From the NCBI GenBank assembly GCA_047921455.1, contig JBLRWC010000004.1, forward strand, positions 1-64,000: DNA of 64,000 bases. Reading direction: 5' to 3'. A program made the translations under genes and the position numbers. Of the stretch, positions 43,140 to 51,851 are shown one piece after another; positions within the stretch are counted from its first letter, which is position 1, and each line of letters opens with the position of its first letter. The notes under the pieces are model-generated. The model saw only the letters and a program-made list of their open reading frames with translations, did not search any database and was not told the DNA's origin. This stretch comes from XN24 sp047921455 (lineage in GTDB: Bacteria; Pseudomonadota; Gammaproteobacteria; Steroidobacterales; XN24).

Positions 43140-43622
43140 CTAGTCGCGGAAATTAGTGAACTGCAGCGGCAGCCCCAACTCGGAACCTTTCAGCAGGGCG
43201 ATGACGTCCTGCAAGTCGTCGCGTTTCTTGCCGGTGACGCGCACCTGTTCGCCCTGGACCTGGGACTGCACCTTGAGCTTCGCGTCCTTGACCAGCTTGA
43301 CGATCTTGCGCGCGTTATCGGAATCGATGCCGTGCCGCAGGATAACCTTCTGGCGCGCCTTGTTGATGGCGATCTCCGGTTCCTCGGGTTTCATGCAGGC
43401 GACGTCGATGCCGCGCTTGGCGAGCTTCTGGGTCAGGATGTCGAGCATCTGCTTGAGTTGGAAATCGGCTTCGGCCTCCATGCTGACGACGAAGTCCGCC
43501 ACTTCGTACTTGGCGCCGGTGCCCTTGAAATCGAAGCGCGTGTCGACCTCGCGGTTGGCCTGGTCGACAGCATTGGCCACCTCGTGGCCGTCCAGTTCGG
43601 ATACAACATCAAAAGATGGCAT
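43140..43622 (-). CDS. yajQ: YajQ family nucleotide (cyclic-di-GMP)-binding protein
   Basis: This 160-residue protein has the two ferredoxin-like halves of YajQ: MPSFDVVSELDGHEVANAVD at the start and KIVKLVKDAKLKVQSQVQGE near the end. In Xanthomonas and Pseudomonas YajQ homologues bind cyclic-di-GMP and act with a regulator; whether this one does is not known. The length is standard. It begins 11 bp downstream of a small conserved protein and precedes the GST gene. Confidence 0.95.
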   Translation of the reverse strand: MPSFDVVSELDGHEVANAVDQANREVDTRFDFKGTGAKYEVADFVVSMEAEADFQLKQMLDILTQKLAKRGIDVACMKPEEPEIAINKARQKVILRHGIDSDNARKIVKLVKDAKLKVQSQVQGEQVRVTGKKRDDLQDVIALLKGSELGLPLQFTNFRD

Positions 43623-43633
43623 GGCTGTTCTGC

Positions 43634-43963
43634 TCAGCTGTCAGAGCCGAGCTGCTCCTTGTGCTTGCGGGTGAGTGCCAGGAAACGTGGCGTAGGGCCG
43701 GCGTCCTCGTAGACCGGGTCGCCGAAGTCGTCCTCGGTAGCGATCTTGGCGCCCGGCTGGTAAGGCATGGCCGCCTCGAGTTCGGCCAGCGCCGCGGCCA
43801 GCAGGTCCCGCAGGATCTCCTCCTCGGGAACGCCAGGGTACATCTCGGCGAGCGCATGCACCCGCGCAGCGTCTTCCACGGGCAGGTGAATGGCATAGGT
43901 TTCAGCAGTCAGGCTTGGCTTGCGAGTGCCCGACCAATGGTTCAACAAGTCCCTGATTTTCAC
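43634..43963 (-). CDS. Small conserved protein (annotated elsewhere as pilin assembly protein)
   Basis: This 109-residue soluble protein starts at a GTG (VKIRDLLNHWSG) preceded by a strong AGGAGG; earlier in-frame codons lack a ribosome-binding site. Its pattern (LPVEDAARVHALAEMYPGVPEEEILRDLLAAALAELEAAMPY, then GPTPRFLALTRKHKEQL) matches a short family often labelled pilin assembly or type 1 pili tip component in Pseudomonas. That label is poorly supported, so the function should be taken as unknown. It leads the yajQ-GST-ppc operon. Confidence 0.82.
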   Translation of the reverse strand: MKIRDLLNHWSGTRKPSLTAETYAIHLPVEDAARVHALAEMYPGVPEEEILRDLLAAALAELEAAMPYQPGAKIATEDDFGDPVYEDAGPTPRFLALTRKHKEQLGSDS

Positions 43964-44135
43964 GCGTACCTCCTGTTCAATCCCTGAATGATGGTGTGCT
44001 GCGCGCGTCGCTGCAAGGCGAGGCGGTGCCGGCGGGCGTTTCACGGAGCAATCACCGCTTTTACGCCCTTACCCCGCTGGGCCGCAGGCGAGACACTGGC
44101 CACCGCGGTTGAGGGACAAGGATGGGGGACCAGGG

Positions 44136-45287
44136 ATGGTGGACCGTGATGAGCTCCGGGCGCTGGCGGCAGGGACGCCGCCGGCGCCCGCCCGGGTGGT
44201 AAGGCTGGATGTCGATGGCGAGGCCAGTGCGCCGGCAGGGCCGGCCGCAGCGTTGCGCGAGGCGCAAGACGCCGGCTGTCGAACGACATTGCGCTTGTGT
44301 GGCGGGATGGCGGATTGCAACGCGGGGGCGGTGCTCGATGCGCTGGCGACACACTTGCAGCGGGAGGGGCGCAAATTGGCGCCGGACGCGCTCGCGTTGC
44401 CCGGCTTTGTGACGCATCCCGAGGAACTCGCCCTTGGCGCGGTGGGCGCTTGTGCGGGCGCGCCGCCTATTTATTTGCTGCTGCCGCCGGCTGCGCTCGA
44501 GTCGATCCAGCGGCGTCGCCCGCTGGTGGTGGCCGGCGCTGGTGAAGTGGATGCGCGCCGATGCTGGCAGGGCCTGCTGGCGTTGGCGGCCAGCGCACCT
44601 GCCGTCAGCCTGGTGCCGGAAGCACCGGGGCCGGGTCTCTCGATGTTAGCGTCGGCGCCGCGCTGGCTCGGCCCGTCTCCGGGCGCGGGTGAGCTGATTC
44701 CCGCCGCGCCGCAACGGCTGCGGCTGGAACTCGATTTCGGTGCGCTGGTGGAAATCAGCAGCGATCGCACGGCGGTGCTGGAACGCCTGGCCGGGCGCAT
44801 CGTCAGCCTGGCGGACGAACTGCTGGGACAGTTGCCGGGCCAGGCTGCACCGCGACGCCTGGCGCTGGAACTCGGCGGAATCGCGCACGCCGTGGTGAGC
44901 CGCGGCCGCGACCCGCGCACGTTTGCGGCGTTGCACTGGGTCAGGAGTCGCCTGAATGCCTTTCGTGACGGCGCGCGGGCGGCTTCGGTGCGCCTGGCGA
45001 GGTCGCGCGGGGGCCTGCCGCCGTATCGGCTGCCGGGCGCCCTGGAGGTGGCGGACACGGGCGCGCTGGAGCGTGACCTGTTGACCCACGGCGCGCGGCA
45101 TTCGCACTTGATCTGCCTGTCGCCATGGAGCCTGGCGCCGCCCGAGACCGGGCGCGACTGTTTCGTGCTGATGCCTGCGCTGGCCTGCGCAGACAGCGTC
45201 GCATGGCGCCGTCCGTCCGTCGATTGTCCCGTTTCGCTCTACAGCGAGGCGCTGCGCTTCGCCTGGGCGGTTGCCCTGCGCAGCTAG
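44136..45287 (+). CDS. Orphan protein, possible degenerate class II ribonucleotide reductase relative
   Basis: This 383-residue, Ala/Leu/Arg-rich protein matches no family I can name securely. Read against the C-terminal half of NrdJ-type reductases from memory, several landmarks line up in order: HPEELALGAV (95-104) with HPDI-EF, GEVDARRCW (136-144) with VRARELW, SPGAGE (181-186) with NPCGE, LELDFGAL (197-204) with NLGSINLA, and RHSHLICLSP (321-330) with RNSHLLSIAP. The catalytic Asn and Cys of NPCGE would be Pro and Ala, so it could not do radical chemistry. No ATP cone is seen. The ATG at 44136 is preferred; a TTG at 44109 is possible. An SLC13 transporter gene follows after 56 bp. Confidence 0.6.
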   Translation: MVDRDELRALAAGTPPAPARVVRLDVDGEASAPAGPAAALREAQDAGCRTTLRLCGGMADCNAGAVLDALATHLQREGRKLAPDALALPGFVTHPEELALGAVGACAGAPPIYLLLPPAALESIQRRRPLVVAGAGEVDARRCWQGLLALAASAPAVSLVPEAPGPGLSMLASAPRWLGPSPGAGELIPAAPQRLRLELDFGALVEISSDRTAVLERLAGRIVSLADELLGQLPGQAAPRRLALELGGIAHAVVSRGRDPRTFAALHWVRSRLNAFRDGARAASVRLARSRGGLPPYRLPGALEVADTGALERDLLTHGARHSHLICLSPWSLAPPETGRDCFVLMPALACADSVAWRRPSVDCPVSLYSEALRFAWAVALRS

Positions 45288-45343
45288 CAAGCCCCCCCCG
45301 GCGCATGGTAAAGGTTGCTCCCCCGCCGCCATCCCCGGACCCG

Positions 45344-47197
45344 ATGGATACGATCGCGACCCTCGCGCTGCCGGACACACATGGTCTCGCCGTCATCGGA
45401 CTTGCGCTGTTCGGGTTGGTGGCGTTGACGCGCCGGTCCGTGCCACAGGAATCTACCAGCCTGATGGTACTGATGTTGCTGGTGCTCGGCTTCGAGTTGT
45501 TTCCGTACCGCGGCCTGAACGCGGGCGCCTTCCTCGCCATGTTCGGTAATGCCGGCTTGATTACCGTCATCGCCCTGCTCGTGGTCGGCCGCGCGCTGGA
45601 GGTGACCGGCGCGCTCCAACCGCTCATTCGGTTGATGCTGAAAGTCTGGATGGGACCGCGTTCACTGGCTTTGCTGGTGACGTTGCTGGCGTGTGCCCTG
45701 GCCTCGGCCTTCATATCCAACACGCTGGTCGTGCTGGCGCTGCTGCCCGTCCTGGTGGGCGCCTCGACCCGCCAGCGTTTTCCGGCCTCGCGGGTGCTCA
45801 TGCCGGTCGGCTTCGCCGCCCTGCTCGGCGGCATGATGACGACCATCGGCACCTCGACCAACCTCTTGGTGGTCAACGAGGCCGCCCGGCTCGGCCTGCC
45901 GGACTTCGGGCTGTTCCATTTCATCGTGCCGGCCGCGGCAGGGGTGCTGGTTGGGCTGTTGTTCTTGTGGCTGGTGGCCCCGCGGATGCTGCCGGAGCGG
46001 GATGCGCCCATTCGCCAGGCGGCGCCGCGCATCTTCAAGGCGATGTTTTTTGTCGATGAGGACAGTTGGGCGGTAAACCGGACCCTGGCGGAGTTGCGCG
46101 AGCGCACCGGGCGGCGGATGAATGTGTCGCGGGTGCAACGGGGCGATGGCCTGCGGGTCGCAAAACTGCCGGCCATGCGATTGCAGGCCGGCGATCGCCT
46201 CCTGGTGGCTGATACGCGTGAACACTTGAAGGAATTTGAGCGCCTGCTGGGGGCGCGCATGCACAGTGAATTCGCCACCGAGGGAACGGAGCCGAGCGCC
46301 GACGAGAAGGAAGGGCAGCAACTCGCGGAGCTGGTCGTCACGCCGGAGTCCAGCCTGTATGGCAAAACCCTGTCGACGACCAGGTTCCGGCAGCGCTACC
46401 GGCTCCTGCCGTTGGGCATCCACCGCGCGACGGCGGCCGGTACCAGCGAGATCACCGGGGATTTCGAGGACGCGGTGTTGCAGGCCGGGGACGTCATCCT
46501 CGTGCAGGGGGCCCCGGAGCGGCTGCGAGAATTGCGGTCCAGCGGCAGTATGCTGGTACTCGATGGACGCGTCGACCTGCCGAAAACCGCGCGTGCGCCG
46601 CTCGCGCTGGGACTGACCGCAGCCATTGTGCTGATCGCTGCGGTCGGCTGGATGCCGATCAGTGTCACCGCCACGGTGGGCGTAGCACTGCTCATCGCGA
46701 CGGGCTGTATCGGCTGGCGCGAAGTCGCGGGCGCGCTGTCCGCGCCGCTGGTATTGATTATCGTCATGAGCCTCGCGTTGCTGGAGGCCAGCGTTGCCAC
46801 CGGCGTCGATGTGTTCTTCGCCGGGCTCTTCCTGGAGGTGTTCGGCGGCCTGCCGGCCGCGGCGGCGCTGGCCGTCGTGCTGTTGCTGGTGGCGATCGCC
46901 GGCAGTCTCGCGCCGAACGTGGTGGTCGCGCTGTTGTCATTGCCGATCGCGATTGCCGTCGCGCGCGGTCTCGGTGCGCCGCTGGAACCGTTCGTCCTGG
47001 CGGTATTGTTCGGCGCGAACCTCAGTTTTGCGACGGCGCTCGGTTCACGCCCCAATCTCATCGTTGCCACGGCCGGCGGTTACTTGCCGCGTGACTTCCT
47101 GCGCGTTGGCATCCCGTTGACGGTGCTGGTGTGGCTGGCGATATCGCTGGCGCTCACGGTCCGTTATGCCGTTTCGTGGAGCGGGGCTGGCGGCTGA
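45344..47197 (+). CDS. SLC13/CitT-type permease with two TrkA-C domains
   Basis: This 617-residue inner-membrane protein has an N-terminal bundle of about five TM helices with the GTSTNLLV motif (about residues 168-175), a cytosolic insert holding two RCK-C/TrkA-C-like domains (about 230-390), and a second TM bundle with LGSRPNLIVA. This layout is found in SLC13-family permeases for sulfate, tungstate or dicarboxylates. The cytosolic domains suggest ligand gating. Start is uncertain: Met at 45344 fits homologues, Met at 45305 is the alternative, and neither has a good ribosome-binding site. Confidence 0.87.
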   Translation: MDTIATLALPDTHGLAVIGLALFGLVALTRRSVPQESTSLMVLMLLVLGFELFPYRGLNAGAFLAMFGNAGLITVIALLVVGRALEVTGALQPLIRLMLKVWMGPRSLALLVTLLACALASAFISNTLVVLALLPVLVGASTRQRFPASRVLMPVGFAALLGGMMTTIGTSTNLLVVNEAARLGLPDFGLFHFIVPAAAGVLVGLLFLWLVAPRMLPERDAPIRQAAPRIFKAMFFVDEDSWAVNRTLAELRERTGRRMNVSRVQRGDGLRVAKLPAMRLQAGDRLLVADTREHLKEFERLLGARMHSEFATEGTEPSADEKEGQQLAELVVTPESSLYGKTLSTTRFRQRYRLLPLGIHRATAAGTSEITGDFEDAVLQAGDVILVQGAPERLRELRSSGSMLVLDGRVDLPKTARAPLALGLTAAIVLIAAVGWMPISVTATVGVALLIATGCIGWREVAGALSAPLVLIIVMSLALLEASVATGVDVFFAGLFLEVFGGLPAAAALAVVLLLVAIAGSLAPNVVVALLSLPIAIAVARGLGAPLEPFVLAVLFGANLSFATALGSRPNLIVATAGGYLPRDFLRVGIPLTVLVWLAISLALTVRYAVSWSGAGG

Positions 47198-47223
47198 GTG
47201 GGCCCGCCTGCATGCGCTGGGGG

Positions 47224-47251
47224 TTGACCGGCGACGGTGGCCGAGTAACAT
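47224..47251 (+). promoter_or_regulatory. trp operon promoter
   Basis: TTGACC (47224-47229, 5 of 6) and TAACAT (47246-47251, 4 of 6) are 16 bp apart. The start of transcription falls near 47258, only about 4 nt before the trpL ATG. No TrpR-like operator was recognised. Confidence 0.65.
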
Positions 47252-47261
47252 CCGCTGCACT

Positions 47262-47348
47262 ATGAAAGCCGATCTATTCAGCGCGCGCGACCACTGGTGG
47301 TGGCGTTTCGGACTCCCGGAGGGGGTCTGGTCGCGAGCAGCCGGCTGA
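47262..47348 (+). CDS. trpL: trp operon leader peptide
   Basis: This 28-codon ORF contains three consecutive Trp codons (47295-47303) and a fourth at 47328-47330, four Trp in 28 residues. It ends in TGA 16 bp before the attenuator stem. Its role is to sense charged tRNA-Trp: ribosomes that stall on the Trp run change the RNA fold downstream. No Shine-Dalgarno sequence precedes it, and the predicted transcription start is about 4 nt upstream, so it is probably read as a nearly leaderless mRNA. Confidence 0.88.
   Translation: MKADLFSARDHWWWRFGLPEGVWSRAAG
47309..47325 (+). promoter_or_regulatory. trp attenuator: antiterminator element and its sequestering hairpin
   Basis: GACTCC (47309-47314) pairs with GGGGTC (47320-47325), one T-G pair, hiding CCGGAGGGGGT (47314-47324). 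That 11-mer can instead pair with the terminator left arm (47366-47377) in eleven pairs with one bulged A. A ribosome stalled on the Trp run would cover the left side of the small hairpin and release the antiterminator. Confidence 0.75.
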
Positions 47349-47364
47349 AGCGGCTCACGTCCCG

Positions 47365-47399
47365 AACCCATCTCCGGAACTTGCCGGGGATGGGTTTTT
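47365..47399 (+). terminator. trp attenuator terminator
   Basis: AACCCATCTCCGG (47365-47377) pairs with CCGGGGATGGGTT (47384-47396) over 13 bp with a single T-G pair and a 6-nt loop; the T-run is 47395-47399. It lies between trpL and trpE, the classical attenuator position. Confidence 0.92.
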
Positions 47400-47441
47400 C
47401 GTGACCTCCTCCCGGACAGCCCGCCGCTCCCTGGAGGAATA

Positions 47442-48799
47442 ATGCACGCTCCTTTCGATATCGCCGCCGACCTCGACACGCCCGTCTCCGCCTACATGAA
47501 GCTGGCGCCATTCCGGCCCCGTTTTTTGCTGGAGAGCGTGGAGGGCGCCGAACGCCTGGGCCGTTATTCCTTCATCGGCTTCGGTGACGCACTGACTGTG
47601 CGGCTGGATGGCGCCGGGCTGCATTTCGGCGGACGTACCCTGCCGGTGGACAAGGGCCTGTTGCCGCCGCTGCGCGAAGCCCTGGCGGCCGCGCCTACAC
47701 TGGCGCCCGAGGCGGGCCTGCCCTTTGACGGCGGCCTGGTGGGGATTGCCGCCTACGACATCGTGCGTCACTTTGAGCGCGTGCCCGGTGGCCACGACGA
47801 TTTTCCAGAGGGGCTCTGGGTGGCGCCCGCGTCGCTACTGGTGTTCGATCACCTGACCCGCCGCGCCGCGCTGTTGCATGCCGGCGACGAGGCGGAGCGG
47901 ACTGCGCTGCGACGCGAAGTCGTCCAGGCGCTGGCCGGCGGTGTGCCGTTTCGCCGCGCGGGCCGGCATGCGGCTCCCCGGGCCAGTATGAGCGAAGCGG
48001 AATTCATCGCGGCGGTGGCGAAAGCCAAGGGCAACATCACGGCCGGCGACGTCTTCCAGCTCGTGTTGTCGGTGCGGTTTGCCGGCCAAACGGACCTGGC
48101 GCCGTTCGAAGCCTACCGCGCGCTGCGCTTGTTGAATCCGTCCCCCTATATGTATTTTCTCGAGCTGGACGATGTGTCCGTGGCGGGTTCTTCCCCCGAA
48201 GCACTGGTCAAGCTCGACGGGCGCCGGGCTTCGCTGCGGCCGATCGCCGGCACACGCCCCCGCGGCGCGACCCACGAGGAAGACCTGGCGCGAGAAGTGG
48301 AGTTGCTGGCGGACCCCAAGGAGAACGCTGAGCACGTGATGCTCGTGGACCTGGCGCGCAACGATCTCGGCCGGGTCGCGGTGCCGGGCTCGATCCAGGT
48401 CGAGCCGAGCCGCGCCATCGAGCGATACAGTCATGTCATGCACATTGTCAGCGGGGTGAACGGCGAACTCGAGGCCGGCCGCGACGCCTTCGACCTGTTT
48501 GCGGCAACGTTCCCGGCGGGCACGCTGGTCGGCGCGCCCAAGGTGCGCGCCATGGAACTGATCGAGGAGTATGAACCGACCGGGCGCGGGCTGTATGCCG
48601 GCACCGTGGGATATTTTTCCAAGCGCGGTGGCATGGACCAGGCGATCGCCATCCGCACCCTCGTGTTTCGCGGCGACGAGTACAGCTACCAGGCGGGGGC
48701 CGGCATCGTTGCCGACAGCGTGCCGTCGAGCGAGTACGGCGAGGTGCTGGCCAAGAGCGCCATTCTGCGCCGCGCGCTGGAAATGGCGGAGGACGGCCT

Positions 48800-48803
<4 letters not shown>
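47442..48803 (+). CDS. trpE: Anthranilate synthase component I
   Basis: This 453-residue chorismate-binding enzyme makes anthranilate from chorismate and ammonia supplied by TrpG. The feedback motif LLES (29-32) that binds tryptophan is present, which favours TrpE over the similarly sized PabB. The C-terminal chorismate-binding core shows GSSPEALVKL, PIAGTRPRG, ELLADPKENAEHVMLVDLAR and the final YQAGAGIVADS. It is shorter than E. coli TrpE (520) mainly at the N terminus. GGAGG 4 nt before the ATG sets the start; trpG overlaps its stop by 4 bp (GTGA). Confidence 0.96.
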
Positions 48804-49395
<592 letters not shown>

Positions 49396-49399
<4 letters not shown>

Positions 49400-50430
49400 G
49401 CGGCCTGTCCGGCACCCTTGAAAAACTGCTTTGCGGTATCGACCTGGCGGAGGACGAGGCCGCCGGGTTGATGGTCGCGCTGACGGACGAGGACCTGGCG
49501 CCCGCGCTGGCGGCCGCGTTGCTGGCTGCGCTGCGCGCCAAGGGCGAGAGCGCTGCCGAGGTGCGCGGCTTTGCCACCGCGATGCGCGGCCTGGCGCGCC
49601 GGCCCGAGATTCCTGCCACCGGGCCGCTGCTCGATATCGTCGGCACGGGCGGCGACGGCTCCGGGAGCCTGAACCTGTCTACCGGCGCTTCGCTGCTGGC
49701 CGCCGCTTGCGGCATACCCGTCGTCAAGCACGGCAACCGCAGCATTTCCAGCCGCAGCGGCAGCGCCGACATGCTGGAGGCGCTCGGCATGCGCCTGCCG
49801 GCCGACGAGCTGGCCGCGGCCGCCTGCCTGGCGGCGACCGGCTACACATTCCTGTTTGCGCCCTATTTCCACCCGGCGATGAAGGCCATCGGGCCGGTGC
49901 GGCGCGCGATGGGCGTGCGCACCGTGTTCAACATGCTCGGCCCGCTCACCAATCCGGCCGCGCCGCCGTACCTGCTGCTCGGCGCCTTCAGTCCGGCCGC
50001 GGCGCGCCTGATGGCCGAGGCCCTGGCCGGTTTCGCGGGTCTCGAGCGCGGTTTCGTGGTGCACGGCGCGCCCGGCTGGGACGAGGCGACGCCGGTCGGG
50101 CCATTCCAGTTGTTCGATGTGCGCGGCGGCGAGGTCGTCGAGTACCAGCGCGATCCCGGGGAATGGGGCCTGGCGCGTTGCACGCCCGAGGATCTCGCGG
50201 GGGGCGACGCGGTATACAACGCGGCGCGACTGCGCGCGCTGTTCGCCGGCGAGGATACCGACGCGCACCGCGATGCGGTCCTGTTGGGCACGGCGCTGGC
50301 GCTCGAGTTGACCGGTCTTGCCGGCGGTCCAGCGGCGGCCATGGAGATGGCGCGCGCAGCACTGCTCGACGGCCGGGCGGCGGCGCTGCTGGCGTCCCTC
50401 GAGAGCCATGCCGCGGAGACGCCGGCTTGA
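49396..50430 (+). CDS. trpD: Anthranilate phosphoribosyltransferase
   Basis: This 344-residue enzyme joins anthranilate to phosphoribosyl pyrophosphate. The PRPP-binding loop GTGGDGSG (83-90) and the following NLSTGAS and KHGNRSISSRSGSAD motifs are intact. Its ATG overlaps trpG (ATGA) and its TGA overlaps the TTG start of trpC (TTGA). The length is standard and it is not fused to trpG, unlike in E. coli. Confidence 0.96.
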
Positions 50431-51251
50431 GTTTTCTCGCGCAGATGGCGCACAGCTCGGCGGAGCGTGTGCGCGCCGCGCGCGCCACGCGCAGTGAGAC
50501 GGACTTGCTGGCGGCGTGCGCGGCGGCGCCCGCGGCCCCGCGCCTGCGGCTGGAGCAGTTCGACTTGATTGCCGAGATCAAGCGCACTTCGCCAGCGGAA
50601 GGCGCCCTGGGTGCCGCGACCGATATCGCGGCGCGGGCGGGGCAATATGCCTCGGCGGGGGCGGCGGCGGTATCGGTGCTGACCGAGCCGGCGCGGTTCG
50701 ACGGCAGCCTGGACGACCTGGCCACGGCGGCGCGGGCCCTGCGTCCAGCGGGTGTACCGGCAATGCGCAAGGATTTCCTGGTCGATCCCTGGCAGGTGCT
50801 GGAAGCGCGTGCGGCCGGCGCCGGCGGTGTGCTGCTGATCGTGGCGATGCTGAGCGATGGAGTGCTTGGAGAGCTGTTGGCCGTCGCACGGCAGCAGGAC
50901 TTGTTCGTGCTGCTCGAAGCGTTTGATGAAGCCGACCTGGAGCGGGCCGCGAACTTCATTGGCGAGAGTGCCAGCGGCGCGCCCGTGCTGGTCGGCGTCA
51001 ACACGCGCGATTTGCGCACCCTCGCGGTGGACCCGGGGCGGCTTGCCCGGCTGGCACCGTGGCTGCCGCCCGGCGCGCCGGCCGTGGCGGAGAGTGGGTT
51101 GCGGGGTGCGGCAGACGCCGCGGCTGCCGCCGCGCTCGGTTATGGCGTGGCGCTGGTCGGCACGGCACTGATGCGCGCGCCGGACCCGGTGGAACTGGCC
51201 ACGGCGATGCTGGCGGCGGGTCGCGAGGCGGTCATGAAGGAGGCAGGGTGA
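50427..51251 (+). CDS. trpC: Indole-3-glycerol phosphate synthase
   Basis: This 274-residue TIM-barrel enzyme closes the indole ring. Catalytic residues are visible: Glu50 and Lys52 (LIAEIKRTSP), MRKDFLVDPWQ, VLLEAFDEAD, GVNTRDL and AESGLR. The TTG at 50427 overlaps the trpD stop and gives the usual FLAQMAHSSAERV start; an ATG at 50445 would remove six residues. It is not fused to trpF, which follows directly. Confidence 0.94.
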   Translation: MSFLAQMAHSSAERVRAARATRSETDLLAACAAAPAAPRLRLEQFDLIAEIKRTSPAEGALGAATDIAARAGQYASAGAAAVSVLTEPARFDGSLDDLATAARALRPAGVPAMRKDFLVDPWQVLEARAAGAGGVLLIVAMLSDGVLGELLAVARQQDLFVLLEAFDEADLERAANFIGESASGAPVLVGVNTRDLRTLAVDPGRLARLAPWLPPGAPAVAESGLRGAADAAAAAALGYGVALVGTALMRAPDPVELATAMLAAGREAVMKEAG

Positions 51252-51253
51252 GT

Positions 51254-51838
51254 ATGCTGGTGAAAATTTGCGGCCTGACGACGCCCGAGGGCGTCGCGGC
51301 GGCCGTCAAGGCGGGCGCGGATGCCGTGGGTTTCGTGTTTTCGGCCTCGCCGCGCCAGGTGTCGCCGCGGCAGGCGCGCAAGCTGGCCGCCGGCCTGCCG
51401 CCGGGCACGCGCCGTGTCGCGGTGTTCCGCCATCCCCCGCCGGGCTGGATCGAGCAAGTGCTGCAGGAATTCCCGGCGGACTGGGTGCAAAGTGACGCTG
51501 TCGACTTGCCGGGCGTGGACCTGGGGGGCGCCGACCCGTTGCCGGTGTTCCGCTCGGGTGCGCCGCTGCCGGCGCTGTTGCCGGAGCGACTGTTGTTCGA
51601 GGGACCGGAGAGCGGGGCCGGCCGTGTCGCCGATTGGGCTGCGGCCGCCGAGCTCGCGCGGCGGACGCGGGTCGTGCTGGCTGGCGGCCTGCATCCGGGC
51701 AATGTGGCGGAGGCCCTGGAGAGAGTCCAGCCGTGGGGCGTGGATGTTTCCAGCGGGGTAGAGTCCGCGCCGGGAATCAAGGCCCCCGCGCTGGTGGCGG
51801 CCTTCGTGGCGGCCGCACGCCGGGGTGATGAAAGTTGA
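51254..51838 (+). CDS. trpF: Phosphoribosylanthranilate isomerase
   Basis: This 194-residue TIM-barrel enzyme carries out the Amadori rearrangement between TrpD and TrpC. The N terminus LVKICGLTTPEGV holds the general-base Cys, and the C-terminal GVDVSSGVE holds the Asp acid and phosphate-binding loop. AAGGAGG (51237-51243) can serve the ATG at 51254 (10 nt) or the GTG at 51248 that overlaps the trpC stop; the ATG gives the canonical start. trpB follows after 13 bp. Confidence 0.94.
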   Translation: MLVKICGLTTPEGVAAAVKAGADAVGFVFSASPRQVSPRQARKLAAGLPPGTRRVAVFRHPPPGWIEQVLQEFPADWVQSDAVDLPGVDLGGADPLPVFRSGAPLPALLPERLLFEGPESGAGRVADWAAAAELARRTRVVLAGGLHPGNVAEALERVQPWGVDVSSGVESAPGIKAPALVAAFVAAARRGDES

Positions 51839-51851
51839 AGGAGTATCGGTG

